From Acanthopleura granulata (Eukaryota; Mollusca; Polyplacophora; Chitonida; Chitonidae): a DNA stretch of 64,000 nucleotides. Positions 24,341 through 35,512 of the stretch are shown here, one piece after another. The first letter of the stretch is position 1. Each line of letters opens with the position of its first letter. Made by a program: the position numbers and the translations under genes. Below the pieces are notes generated by a model. That model made no database searches, was not told the DNA's origin, and was given only the letters and a program-made list of their open reading frames with translations. The stretch covers positions 8,525,875 to 8,589,874 of the forward strand of contig JABBOT010000010.1 of the NCBI GenBank assembly GCA_016165875.1, written 5' to 3'.

Positions 24341-24597
24341 TGATGTTTGCTACTTACACAAATATGAAAAGGTACACAGTATATGCCTCGGCTTAATGCA
24401 TGTGCATTTAATAAACCACATAATGATGAAAAACAGGACTGCGGGTGTGCATGGGTTCCCCCGGGCCCGGTCCAGTTTCCCACCACCGTATCGGTAGCCG
24501 TCCTACAGTGAAATATTACGAGTACGACGTAAACACCAACGAGATAAATAACGCCACACTCGAGGTTGTTTTAATTATCTATCGATGGCTGTAAGTT

Positions 24598-24815
24598 TCA
24601 TAGGCGGAGACGATAGGGAGACAGGTGACTTTCAGCTAACGGGCCACACGAACGTGTTCGAGGCTTATTGTCAGAAATAAAGTCCCCATACATGGGCAGT
24701 GAAAACCAGGCAATGTTCAAGCTCTTACCGAAAGCCAGTACTGTATTAACACGGGTTGTGAAGTAGCGATTGAAGGACAAGCGCCCCAACCACTCAGCCA
24801 CGACATCTTTCAAAA
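24598..24815 (-). mobile_element. tRNA-derived SINE (Ser/Leu-type head)
   Basis: Read on the minus strand, it starts with gtggctgagtggttggggcgcttgtcc, a Ser/Leu-tRNA-like A-box region, and continues through a GC-richer body. An A-rich stretch lies at 24810-24835 on the + strand, next to the head rather than the tail. Confidence 0.55.
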
Positions 24816-24995
24816 AAAAAAACAAAAAAAAACAACCAACAAAAATAGTCTTCCGTCAAATTCGCTCCCTGAGCCCTGGCGGATTTTATTTTCGTGGATC
24901 TAACGGATTAATTCGCTCTTGATAACTAAATAATCCTTAATCAAGAAGAGATCAATTCGCTATCAGGAGCACATTAGTCTGTTGATGGACGAAAA

Positions 24996-25215
24996 TTAAA
25001 TCCGCCGCGACCCTGTGGACGAATGTAGCGGAGCAGCAATATTTTGAGGACCGCATGGGTTTAGCATTGTACTTAGGTATACTTCACCCATGGATGCCAC
25101 GTGTCTGGGTGAAGAAAACCTCCGTCCTTTGGTAGGCACCAGGCAAACCTCATTAGGCCTTCGGAAAGCCACGGCTGTGCCAGTGCGGGAGCTGGATCTG
25201 ATCACACAACCTTTG
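24996..25215 (-). mobile_element. SINE fragment (family 2 core)
   Basis: On the minus strand there is a B-box-like gatcagatccagctcc, then ggtgcctaccaaagg and ggaggttttcttcaccca, which match the core of the elements at 8622-8985 and 29222-29350. The 3' tail is lost. Confidence 0.5.
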
Positions 25216-25698
25216 TGGTTATAAACCGATTGTTTTCATTATGGAGAACAGTACCCCTTTAAGATGTACAGCATTCCATGCTGAATGGACTCAAGTAACT
25301 AATAGCAAAAGTCCAAGTACACAGCATGCGACAAGCATGCGACATCTTTCGTACAGGACTGTCTGAAATATCTGTATGTGAAAAGTCGCTGAGTGTGATT
25401 ATATCCATTTTCTTAATTTAGCAATTTTCATACGTGCACTGACTTTAGTATATGTAATATTATATAATGATACACTAGTAAACAGTTTAAAATTCAGTTA
25501 ATTGCGTGCCCATATATGTCACAATCTATATATCAATACCACGATGCAGAATTTACACAACAGTAAACATCAGTTCACCATCTTGTTATTGAAAACGGTG
25601 CTGTATAAACCCGGCCGTCGAACGGAAACGAAGGATAAAGGCCACATCATGTATATTTATTGTGAGAGACATCGCACTGTATGGTCTTCAGACAAGGA

Positions 25699-25867
25699 AT
25701 GACACAAGACATACTTATACAATGGACGTACACAAGACATCCTTATACAATGCGCCTACACAAGACATATTTATACAATGAACCTACACAAGACATCGTT
25801 TTATAATGGGCCTACATAGGACATACTTATACAATGGACCTACACAAGACATACTTACACAATGGAT
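25699..25867. repeat. 28-bp tandem repeat, 6 units
   Basis: The unit tacacaagacatacttatacaatggacc recurs with small changes every 28 bp or so, between positions 25701 and 25866. Confidence 0.9.
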
Positions 25868-25984
25868 GTTTCTCGTAACACGCGTCCGTGATACTATATA
25901 GCCTAGATTGCATGTATAGGCCCTAAGTTTATATATAGTGTGTGTAATCTCAACAACAGTACTTCGACTGGCATCTGGAAATTT

Positions 25985-26253
25985 TATATATTTATTTAAT
26001 TGATGTTTTACGCCATACTCCACCAGAATATTTCACTTATACGACGGCAGCCAGCATTATGGTGGGAGGAAACCAGACAGAGCGTGGGGGAAACCCACGA
26101 CCATCCGCATGCAGGTTGCTGGCAGACCGGCACATACAAGCCGAGACGAAGCCAGCAAAAGCTGGAGTTAAACTCACAGTGAATACATTGTTCAGAGGTT
26201 CCTGGGGCATTACCCTGCGCTAGCGAGCTAAACCAGTCTGCCATGGAGGTCCC
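25985..26253 (-). mobile_element. Near full-length tRNA-derived SINE (family 3)
   Basis: On the minus strand it begins with a tRNA-like head (tggcagactggtttagctcgc as A box, gtgagtttaactccagc as B box). The body continues ggtctgccagcaacctgc, then ggtttcctcccaccataatgctgg, and ends in cgtcgtataagtgaaatattc.. and tggcgtaaaacatcaattaaataaat. This is the most complete copy in the window; the copies near 31.7, 48.1, 55.3 and 56.8 kb are partial or diverged. Confidence 0.85.
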
Positions 26254-27605
26254 GCACAGGAAATTTAAGTTTTTTATTTTAACACTTTCAGACACATACA
26301 TATGCACTTGGCCGAACTGGGAATTAAACTACACTCCCCGAGACAATCCCGTAATCTGAATATATGCAGGTTACACATGGATCGTTTATCATCATATAAT
26401 TATGTTTATACAAGTGATGCGATCCATCTGTATACTGGCCAAAAATAGTGTCATCATCATCTGATGACGCTGTGTTATAGACCTGGGCTAATTCTTTCTT
26501 TATGTTACAATAAACTTAAACATTGGGCCCATATAGGCCTTCGATAGTGTGCGTATCGCTTACATGTGCACGTCAGGATTCATTGCACATGGACATATGA
26601 GTCATTTCTACAGCAGTGAAGTCAGACAAACACGCACTGTTATACACAACAGGAAGGCATCGACAAGGGCGTCCGGAGACTCACAAGTATGTGTATATAA
26701 ATAAATTCTGAAAGATTCTGAGTCGAGCTGGAAAAATTACCCCATAGAAATACTAGTAAAACGGGACAAAACTCGACAAAGGAAACTGTAAGGAAAGGAA
26801 TACGTGTAATTTTTCTTTAGAGTGTTTCTGTAATATGTAATATCATATATTATATCATATAGTTTAATGGACACATAGCATCCCCATGATGCCCTTTCAC
26901 TTTTCCTATCACCGTTCAACGACAATGATGCAGGTTCACGTAATGATTACAAGTATACATGCATATACAGTGTAGGACTATATGATGGATGACAAACATG
27001 TATTACCGAATAAACGTACACTGGTGCAATAACAAGTGTTCTGCACTTAACTTTCATTTCTGTGTAGGCCTATTTCTCGGAAACCGCACATATAAGTTTA
27101 GGCTGTTCATCAGACAATCACACTAATGACAACACATGATCTGGCCACATACAGGCCTAAATATTTAAGCAATACTTGCTTAACTACCGGTTAACGGTTG
27201 CCTACAATGTATACTATATGAAATATGTAACATTTAACCGATGCTTAATTGTGCTTGGCGTGACAGGGAATCAGTCAGCATATATATTGGTAATCGACAA
27301 TGTCCATAAACTGCTACATATTCAGATCTCTGAAGAGATTTAAAATGCAAATAAAAGTGAAGAAAATAATCTTCACAAAAAAAAAATCCCACACAAAAAA
27401 ACAACAACAAAAAAGAAACAAACAATGTATTGTTAAGAGAGAATTGGAAATTATCCTGCTGTTTAACTTCACAACTATATGCTGTTATATTTCAGCGTTA
27501 ATACTTATGCATGTACAGAAAGAGGAAGATCGAATTCATATGAATTTTCCCATAATGCACCTGCTCTGACAAAGGCACTAATAAAGTGCAGTAGGGCCTA
27601 CTGCT
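26254..27605. other. Intergenic, nothing assigned
   Basis: AT-rich, with short open frames only. Confidence 0.5.
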
Positions 27606-27776
27606 GCACAATTACAAAATTAAATCAGGTGACAACTGTTTGGGAATTATTAAGAACTCCAACGTCTCACCGAAAATCAAGACACACAATTACAAAATTA
27701 AATCAGGTGACAACTGTTTGGGAATTACTAAGAACTCCAACGTCTCACCGAAAATCAAGACACACAATTACAAAAA
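27606..27776. repeat. 78-bp tandem duplication (2.2 units)
   Basis: A 78-bp unit starting acaattacaaaattaaatcag is repeated with a single base difference (attatt/attact), starting at 27608 and 27686, with a partial third unit at 27764. The unit length is a multiple of 3, which is why an open frame runs through both copies. The near-identity indicates a recent event. Confidence 0.95.
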
Positions 27777-27884
27777 TGCCGTATAAGGACATCTCCACAT
27801 GGATTTCTCGACTCTTAACCACTCTACACTGTCATGGTTGACAGGCTGGTATACTAATGTCTTTTGACTCCCCTTATGTCTTTT

Positions 27885-27887
<3 letters not shown>

Positions 27888-27930
<43 letters not shown>
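27888..27930. repeat. (TA)n microsatellite
   Basis: About 21 TA dinucleotides. Confidence 0.97.
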
Positions 27931-27933
<3 letters not shown>

Positions 27934-28079
27934 TTACAACTACACTTCATATCAATAGGCCTTACATAGCCCCTCTCTTTTCACATCGGGAGTGTTGAGA
28001 AATCAGGACTCCTGGTTCAGTTCTATGTAACAGTCCAGTCAAACTGGCGAGCACGAGAACAGAACGCGACACACATCGC

Positions 28080-28260
28080 CCCTTTATTCGTTTATTCGGT
28101 ATGCTAAAGTGTAAAATTTTTGAGTATATCAAATGTGAACAATTTTGTGGCGTCAGAGGAAATTGAATGGTATTTGGTATGACCCGACCCGGGATTGATC
28201 CCGAATACTCCGACTTTGGGGCCAAGGCTCTAACCAGGGCTTCATAAAAGAGCCGACCGC
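28080..28260 (-). mobile_element. tRNA-derived SINE
   Basis: On the minus strand there is ccctggttagagccttgg (A-box-like) and cgggatcaatcccgggtcgggtcatacc (B-box region). The gggtcatacc segment also occurs at about 8216. The tail reads cgaataaacgaataaa. Confidence 0.6.
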
Positions 28261-28400
28261 TTATATGGCAGCAACGCCCAATTCACGCACCCCGAGAGAG
28301 GGCAATAAACTATTTCGAATATTCAAAAACTAAAGGGACATCCAAAAAGGATATTGTGTTGAATGTTACACAGTACTATGGTATAACGAGATTATATTCT

Positions 28401-28630
28401 AGCCGGTCTTGTGGTTAGAGCGTCCGCCTCGAGGTCTGAAGATCCGAGAGCAAGGAAACAGTAGGCTCTGTGATGTGACTGGGTGGGGTGTCATGCCTGG
28501 TGTCTTTCACATGATGTTCCAGTACTTTGGCGGCATGGACACGCCCTGCCTCAACATGACACAGCTTATATACATACTTAGGACTTCTCGTTGTTATATG
28601 ACTGAAAAATTGTTAAGTACGGAGTAAAAA
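28401..28630 (+). mobile_element. SINE (family 1), near complete
   Basis: The head is gccggtcttgtggttagagc gtccgcc (A-box-like). The body has gagcaaggaaacag, gtgactgggtggggtg, ggcggcatggacacgccctgcc and acacagcttatatacatac. The tail is ttaggacttctcgttgttatatgactgaaaaattgttaagtacgg. It matches the reverse complement of 30250-30540 over its whole length and defines the family. Confidence 0.85.
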
Positions 28631-29221
28631 CCTAAGCATGCATACATATCTATATTCCAGCATTACTCGGACAACAGATTTTCTGTTAAAATAAAGAGGT
28701 TAATTTTTTAAGGCAGACAAAAGAATGACACATCCTCGAGGATGCCATACGGTTGAAACATGAATAATTCAGCTAAATCTATGTATATCCTTCACAGAAA
28801 AAAAAAATCGAAACCTCACATTTTATATCCGAGTTAATAAATATGCTAAAATATAATATATAAAGAGTATTTGTAACAATTTAAAAGTGTAATTCAATTT
28901 CTATTAAGCTAAACAAAGGCGTTAAAGACATACACGTAAATAATGAATAGATTATAAGCCCTGCATATAAATGTTTTCCTATGCACGACATATGACTGTG
29001 ATTCACTTGACAGACATCAAACAACAACCTATTTACGCTGCAGTGTCTCTCATCCGACTCATACATTCAAGACCGTGATGGTAAGCGATGTAGCAGATCA
29101 GTAAAACGAGATAGATATCAATTTACTGTCAGACCTTGATTCAGTATACATACAGTGTGTCCGTATAGAGGTGCTGTCCCCGAAGAAAAGAGAAATTTCA
29201 TCTTGAATGATTGACTGATCA

Positions 29222-29350
29222 AAAGTTGATTGATTGGTGTTTAACTCCGTGTTCAGTGCCATGGTGATGGGTGGAGGAATCGGGAGTGTCCGGTGTAAAC
29301 CACAAATCTTCGGCAGGTACCTGACAATCTTAACCGCTGCCCCAGAGTTT
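29222..29350 (-). mobile_element. SINE 3' fragment (family 2)
   Basis: On the minus strand there is ggtacctgccgaagatttgtggttt, then tcctccacccatcaccatgg, and a tail reading gttaaacaccaatcaatcaa. It shares the core with the elements near 8.9 and 25.1 kb. Confidence 0.6.
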
Positions 29351-30249
29351 AACCTGTTTTTCAGTCAAAAGAAGACTAAAATCAGAATAGTACATGGACA
29401 TGTCAAGACCAGTGTACAATATACACAGCTATCAAATCGGAGGCAAGTAATGAGATACATATACATGTACAAGAAATGATATATAAAAAGACATCATTTA
29501 AGTTAATTGAAAGTCTGCCCCCCCTGCCTGTGTTTACAGTATATAGTCTGTATGCCATTGATGCATTTCAGGGGAGGTTATTTAGAAGTTTTCTTGCGAC
29601 AGGATATGAAAGAGTTACCTCCCTGCATTTCCCTCTTACCCTATTGCTGTTGTCTGCTGACAACTCCTGAAGAGTATCATATATGTATTGAACAGTTATG
29701 AAGCTTTTGACTGATAAGATAATGTCCCTTTTATTTTACAAAAGTGCAAAAATATGCTGTGTCAATCTCTGTTTCTAGCAAAAATCGTCATGAAATCACA
29801 AATTATATTTTACCAATATGAGTACTACGTTGACTTGGCCATGATACTCAAGATACGTTTAACAGTAGCAGAATGCCTCAGTCATAAAACTTTAAACCAA
29901 TATAATTAATCACTACATGTATATCAATGTAAACTGTTTAAGAGAAGTAGAGCATGCAACTATAGGCTATTCATAAAATGTCTTCCACTGACCAACGTTT
30001 AGGTCTATATGTTGTTTCCGTATAAGTTTATCATTATGCTTATGCGAAAACGGAAAAGGGGACATTTGAAACAGCCTGTGTGAAATGTCACACAACAAAA
30101 TTGAATTTAATACATTGGTGTGAGTTGGATCTTATACAGCCTATAAACATTTAACTTGTGATGATATTATTGGTATTCGAATGGAAAGGACATTCAGTGT
30201 GTTGCGAATGTACATGTAGCTAGGTAGTTATATATGTATGTATGTTTGC

Positions 30250-30540
30250 CTGGGTTAAACGTCACACCCAGCCAAGTTTCTGTCATATGACGACGAGAAA
30301 TCCTTAGAATGTATATATATGTCTTCTTGTGGCAGGACGAGTTCATGCCGCCAAACTTCGGCCGCCACTCAGTCACTCAGTCACATTATACCGACACCGG
30401 GCCGACCAGTCCTGTTTCCCTGTTCTAACCTCTCTTTAGAGCACCACGCGAGCAGCGACCAATACCATTTTTTAGGTTTTGGGTGGATCGCGGGTCTCCC
30501 GATCCCGAGCGGACGTTCTAACCACCAAGCCACTGGTACT
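30250..30540 (-). mobile_element. SINE (family 1), near full length
   Basis: On the minus strand it reads ggcttggtggttagaacgtccgc (A box), a body with agaacagggaaacaggactgg, gtgactgagtg and cggcatgaactcgtcctgcc, and a tail tctaaggatttctcgtcgtcatatgacagaaac..gacgtttaaccc. It is colinear with 28401-28630 and 8195-8460. Confidence 0.85.
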
Positions 30541-31659
30541 ATTTAGCTATGCGCAGGAACAATACCAATGCGGTATACGTTGCAATGGTTGCATGTAGTG
30601 AGCGTACTGAGCCACTGAATTAAAAACGTCTATATATATTCATACTAAAGAAATGTAAATGAAATCAACACAGTTTAATTTCACCCTAAAGAGATGTATG
30701 CTGAATATAAAGGTTGTAAGTTATATATGGACGTACTAAAATACCTATAATTTTTGATGATTTGCATGACATTAAAAGTAATAATCCACTGATTAATTAA
30801 CGCAGATTACGCATGATCTGTCATTCAGTGACGCTATCTGTTTTGTATTAAGAGGGAGAGGTGTGATCTGCAAGAGTTTTAGGCCTACATATATATAGTA
30901 AAAGACAGCTCATGGCTGAGGCATTGTTCATTAAAAAGATTATAAAAAGTTGTCTTGAATGTAAAAACCTACCTGGAATTGTATGAATTCATTGCTGGAT
31001 TGTCTTCGTTTGAAGTGTGCAGTATAGTGCTGCCGACTGAGGACCTGAAGGCGCCCGTGCTTTTTAAACTTATAGGGGATTGACCAATCAAAGACCTAGG
31101 AGATATCAGCTATTTATACACTGTAAATAAGCAAGACACTTTTGTGTCATGAAATAAAACACCAGTTTTTTAATTCAAAACACTTTCAATCTAAAAGTGT
31201 GTAGAAAATGTTTATAATTGCCTGTAAAACACTTTTATGGCACACTTTTACTTTAGGGTCCAGTCACTCTATTCACTTAAATACGTGTGTTTTATTTGGG
31301 AGAAAGTGTATAACTTCGGTCGGTAAAAGTGTTTTACAATGCGGTGAGATCACCGATCTCGCCACCATAATATTTATTCTTGTGATTATTTATGTGCTTA
31401 CCAATATTAAGTCATTGTTTTTTTCTCACGAAATACGGCGAAGTTCTATTTTTTGGAGTAGATGTGTTTCCCACAGACATAAATGAGGGAGATACATTTA
31501 CTCGCTAAATTTCGTATTAAATGACTAATTAGATCTCGTATTACGTAATATTAAAATATTATCATAGATTATTTGTTACTGAATCAATGTTTTGTCCATA
31601 TTGTCAAATTATTTAAAAAAATATCCTACATTTTTCAAAAGCTTAATCGGCCGTAGCTA

Positions 31660-31745
31660 GTATTTATTTATTTATTTATTTATTTGATTGGTGTTTTACG
31701 CCGTACTCAAGAATGTTTCACTTATACGACGGTCTTATACGACAC
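31660..31745 (-). mobile_element. SINE 3' tail (family 3) with (TTTA)n
   Basis: The tetranucleotide run tatttatttattta.. joins gattggtgttttacgccg tactcaagaatgtttcacttatacgacgg. This is the tail of the family-3 SINE, on the minus strand. It lies inside the possible 4.1-kb element at 31119-35203. Confidence 0.8.
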
Positions 31746-33003
31746 GTATGCTGTCAGTCTAAGAAAAACGAAAAGTGAAACCAGTGCATGAAGTCATTTG
31801 TGTATGTTGTTGTTTTAACAGCATTGATGACAAATTAAGTCATCCATCAAAATATCAAACCAAACATTACACACTGCTATATGTATAGTACATGCATGTC
31901 ATTAATTATCTAACGTTATTTGTGGCAGAACTAAAATCAATAAAATTATATTCCGAATTTACTTTGATTATGAATCCCGTTCTCATGATGCGAGTTTTGA
32001 AAAGATTAATTCAACTGCTGAATTCAGTGTTTGTTCCATAAAAGCGGTTTCAATGAGCCCTGAGTTAGAAAGAAATCTCTGAAGACCTATACACATTTAA
32101 ATCACCTGCTGATTTTAATTATTGACCAGAAGAGGTCACAAATACAGCTGAGCAATGGTATGGGCTACGTCAAATATACACAAGTGCTCGCGTATCCACA
32201 CCGCTGTAGCAATAGCATAGTGAGTGCCCGGGAACCAGGATAGCTCTTAAAAATCTAGCTGTGAACAGATTGGCGGGAAAGCCGAATTTTCCCTTCAAAT
32301 CTGCAGGATAAAATGTGGGAAAAGGACACGGAAATTATTTATTTAGTTAATTGGGGCTTTGCTAACTTGAGCACAAGCTTTAGTGTGCATTTAGTGTGTA
32401 GCCATGATCTCAAATGAAGCAATCTGTCGTCCAGTCAACCAGTCAACTTGTAGGGTTATCCATCAGGATCGGGCTGTAAACTTGATAACTCAGGAGGTCG
32501 TTTGAATAGGGATACCAGATGTTGCCAAGTGAGCTCATGGTCAATGCCAGATATTAATGAGGAGAGATTAGGAGGTAGTGGGGGGGGGGGTGGAAACAGC
32601 CCTTTAGTCCATGGAAACTCTGAGCATGTTCCCGTCATCATGTCCGTGCTTGGCTAGCGTCTTCGGTTTGGTTTTTCGTCGGAGGTAATTCACACTTGTC
32701 ACACTTGTCCCGTTAAAATCGAGCCGCGTAGTTTATGTACTATTTTTAGTGAACATTTAACCATACTTTGAATGTTCATGTGCCTGTAGATCTCTGTCTA
32801 AGGCTTTCAGAATATTTGAAAATGATTCAGGTTTGCTCCTCCTCAGGAGGAGTTTAGCCCTAAGTATTACTCTGGCTATCTGTTAGCAGAGCTGCATATC
32901 TAAACCATGCTTTACTTATCTGACAACAAAATGCTAGTTCTGGCGATGTGGTAGAACAAATATTTTGGTTACTTACTTTAATCCACTGTCTCTAATATTT
33001 CAG

Positions 33004-33092
33004 AAAGCTGAAGGGAAGCTGTTTGCATCATTATTACACCTCACGACATTGAATGAGGGCGTGATGAAAAGTTGACATTGGTCATCAAAGAG
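33004..33092 (+). other. Exon-like segment without an open frame
   Basis: It is bounded by ctctaatatttcag and a strong donor (aagag|gtaagc), but all three frames contain stops. It could be a noncoding exon or a decayed one. It does not join in frame to the open segment at 34476. Confidence 0.2.
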
Positions 33093-34475
33093 GTAAGCTA
33101 CACAAGAAAAAAAAAACTGTCATTCGTTTACTTTCATCACGATTTAAATATCTGTTTTCCAAGACAAAATTGTGTACTCTGCTAACAGCAGTTGATTCAG
33201 TTTGTTTGCCTATATGACTAGATGACTAAGTGATCAAGGTAATTCGTCCCAGTGGTTCAGGCGTTTAACATAAAAACATCAGGTCTCCATATGTAATATT
33301 AACACGGTTTTAGATTGTTTTTGTATCTATAAAATTGTTGAATGCACTAATTAGAGCTTGAGCATGTTTTCCTGTATACCCATGTACATGTATCCTGTAA
33401 GACATATTATGAAATATGAAGATTTCTTCGGAACAATATTTTGGCATTCTGTTTGGCATCATCAAAGCAGTGTTTGTAATGAACATGTAAGGACGTATGT
33501 ATAGTGCACATGGAGGTGGGCTCTTACAGGAACTATTAAACATTAAAACAATGATTTTATGGTATGTTATCAGTTATCAACACAAAAACAGAGGTCATAA
33601 CAGAGGTAATAGAGAATCGTGAAATCATGAACTGGAGCCTACAAGTTAGATAACCTACTGACTAATAAAGGATTAACAAAACAATACACTTTGTAGGCAG
33701 TGATTACTGTGAATGACTGTGGAGAGAATAGGGATGGGGAGGGATGGGGGGGGTGATAACATAGACAGGGTATCCTACTGTGACCTCTGTGTATACATGC
33801 ATATCATATGAAGTCTTCACATGGTTAATGATACCCTACCTTTAATATCCCCACCCGCTAACAACAACAACAACACACAGACACCCTTCTCTCAGCATAG
33901 CCTTCACAGTAATCCTAGACTTTGGTTTCGTTTTGTTAATCCTTTGTTAATCTGTAGGTTATCTAACTTACAGGCATGAGTTCATGATTTGATGTTTCTC
34001 TGTTAAGACTGTTTAGGTGACGGTACACTGTGTATATGTTGTTGCGTGTTCATTGTAATCACTCTCCTGATGATCGCAAAATAAAGTGCCGATATATTGA
34101 GTCACAATGAAGTCTTTGTTTTCGGAGTTGCACTACTTGTGTATTATGTACATGTTTTCGCTCGACTTCAATGGATCTGTGATAATGTACCCTTGTCACT
34201 CTCTCAGTGGAATACATTAACATGCCACAGACCACGTAATTTTTCATGATATCATTTTCAAATCCTGGTAAAACTGCGACGTATACATTACAGCTTGTTT
34301 GTTTGGCACTCAACAATAGAAACTAATTAAAACAAATTTGCCCGTGTTAGTTTAAAGTGACTGGTTTTGACACCGTTTCGTGGCTATGTGGAAATAAATG
34401 ACTTTATGTTTTAGTGTTATATAAAAGTGATTGTGCTCCCTTATGACGTCTTATTTTAATAGTCATTTTTTGCAG

Positions 34476-34695
34476 GAAGCCTTTTGACGATGACGATATC
34501 ACTTGCAACAAAACTGAAGTAGAGCTGGGGCCTAAATTTCTGATCATCAGAGAATCAAATCCATTCAAGGACAGTGTTGTGGCTGCTCGTGACACAGAAA
34601 ATACATGTACCATGCGAACAACAGTGCTCTTCATCTGTAACATCCAAGAAACCATTCTCGACAGGTCCGTGATTTCTTCAGGAATTGTTGATTAA
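34476..34695 (+). CDS. Orphan coding-like terminal exon, weakly mannose-6-phosphate-receptor-repeat-like
   Basis: An acceptor (agtcattttttgcag) precedes a frame of 72 sense codons ending in TAA, entered in phase 2. The peptide starts KPFDDDDITCNKTEVELGP and contains ENTCTMRTTVLFICN. The C-x(n)-R-[ST]-T-x-x-x-F-x-C pattern resembles the end of the repeated extracytoplasmic domain of cation-independent mannose-6-phosphate receptors. That is a pattern resemblance by eye only. One N-glycosylation sequon (NKT) is present. No partner exon was found, and it lies inside the possible transposon at 31119-35203, so it may be a captured or relic exon. Confidence 0.35.
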
Positions 34696-35321
34696 CCAGG
34701 ACTACAGGCCTATAAAGCCCAACAGTTAGGTGGAGGAAAATTAACCACATCCCACAGAAATGATTGAAACTGGACAGTAGGTTTCCTCTGCAACTTTAGT
34801 TGTCAGTCAGTGTGTCTGCAAGATTTTGCTCTTAGGCGTTTTCCCGACTTCTTAAAAACAAAATTAACGAAATTTTGAATTATCATCAGGCATCTTGAGC
34901 TGCAATGTGTTTTTTAAGAAATTTGCAGCTAAATTTTAAAACACTTTTTTCACTCATTGTGTTAAAAACACTTCTTCAAAGTGTTTTATTTATAAATACT
35001 GAAAGTGTTTTTAACGTGGATACAGGCATAAAAACACTTTTAATGTATTATATATATACATATTTGTGATTTTAAGTAAAACACTATGTTTAACCTGTTT
35101 ATGTAAAACACTAAGTGCTTGTAGGCGTGACACGTGTCTTTAAAGTGGGGACAGAAATGTGTTTGTGAAGTGTTTTGACTTCAATCACTTTTTATTTACA
35201 GTGTAAGCTGTGACGTAAATGTTCTGAGTTGTCTGTCAATGTCGCATGTAATAACATAGGGACAGCATACTGTTTTAATATTATGTGTTTTAATTATAAC
35301 AAGTGCATTATGTAAGCCTAA

Positions 35322-35512
35322 AGGCGAAGGACTAAAACCGGAAAAAGCGAGGCGAAAACACGAAAGTACGAAGTTGACACAGCTTTGCACTTTTGGATTT
35401 TTGCCTCGCGGTTTCGGGTTTTCGTCCCATTCCCAGGTCGAAAAAGCGAAGTTAACTTCTCTCTTTCGCCATTTTTAAAAGGTCGGAAACGCGAAAGAGA
35501 GAAGTTAACTTA
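35322..35512 (+). repeat. CGAAAA-rich self-complementary element, copy A
   Basis: The CpG-rich words gcgaaaa/ttttcgc recur in both orientations. The order gaagttgacacagctt, then cggtttcgggttttcg, then caggtcgaaaaagcgaagttaacttc, matches the reverse complement of 37675-37960. Internal palindromes (gaagttaacttc) suggest strong folding. Confidence 0.75.

Larger units (their letters stand above)
31119..35203. mobile_element. Possible DNA element with TA-flanked ends and ACACTTTT subterminal repeats
   Basis: The left end reads TA|cactgtaaataa (31117 on) and the right end, inverted, reads TA|cactgtaaataa (35205 back): a 12-bp exact terminal inverted repeat with a TA on each side, as for Tc1/mariner-type insertions. 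The words aaaacactttt or aaaagtgtttt occur many times at 31128-31345 and 34920-35185 and are rare elsewhere. No transposase frame is visible, so it would be non-autonomous. The two ends could also belong to two separate MITEs. Confidence 0.4.

Noticed and set aside
27479..27841. 120-codon frame with two identical 26-residue repeats
   Set aside because: Explained by a recent 78-bp tandem duplication, whose length is a multiple of 3.
33004..33092. Joining this exon-like segment to the open exon at 34476
   Set aside because: The frame required by the phase-2 junction meets a stop inside the first segment.
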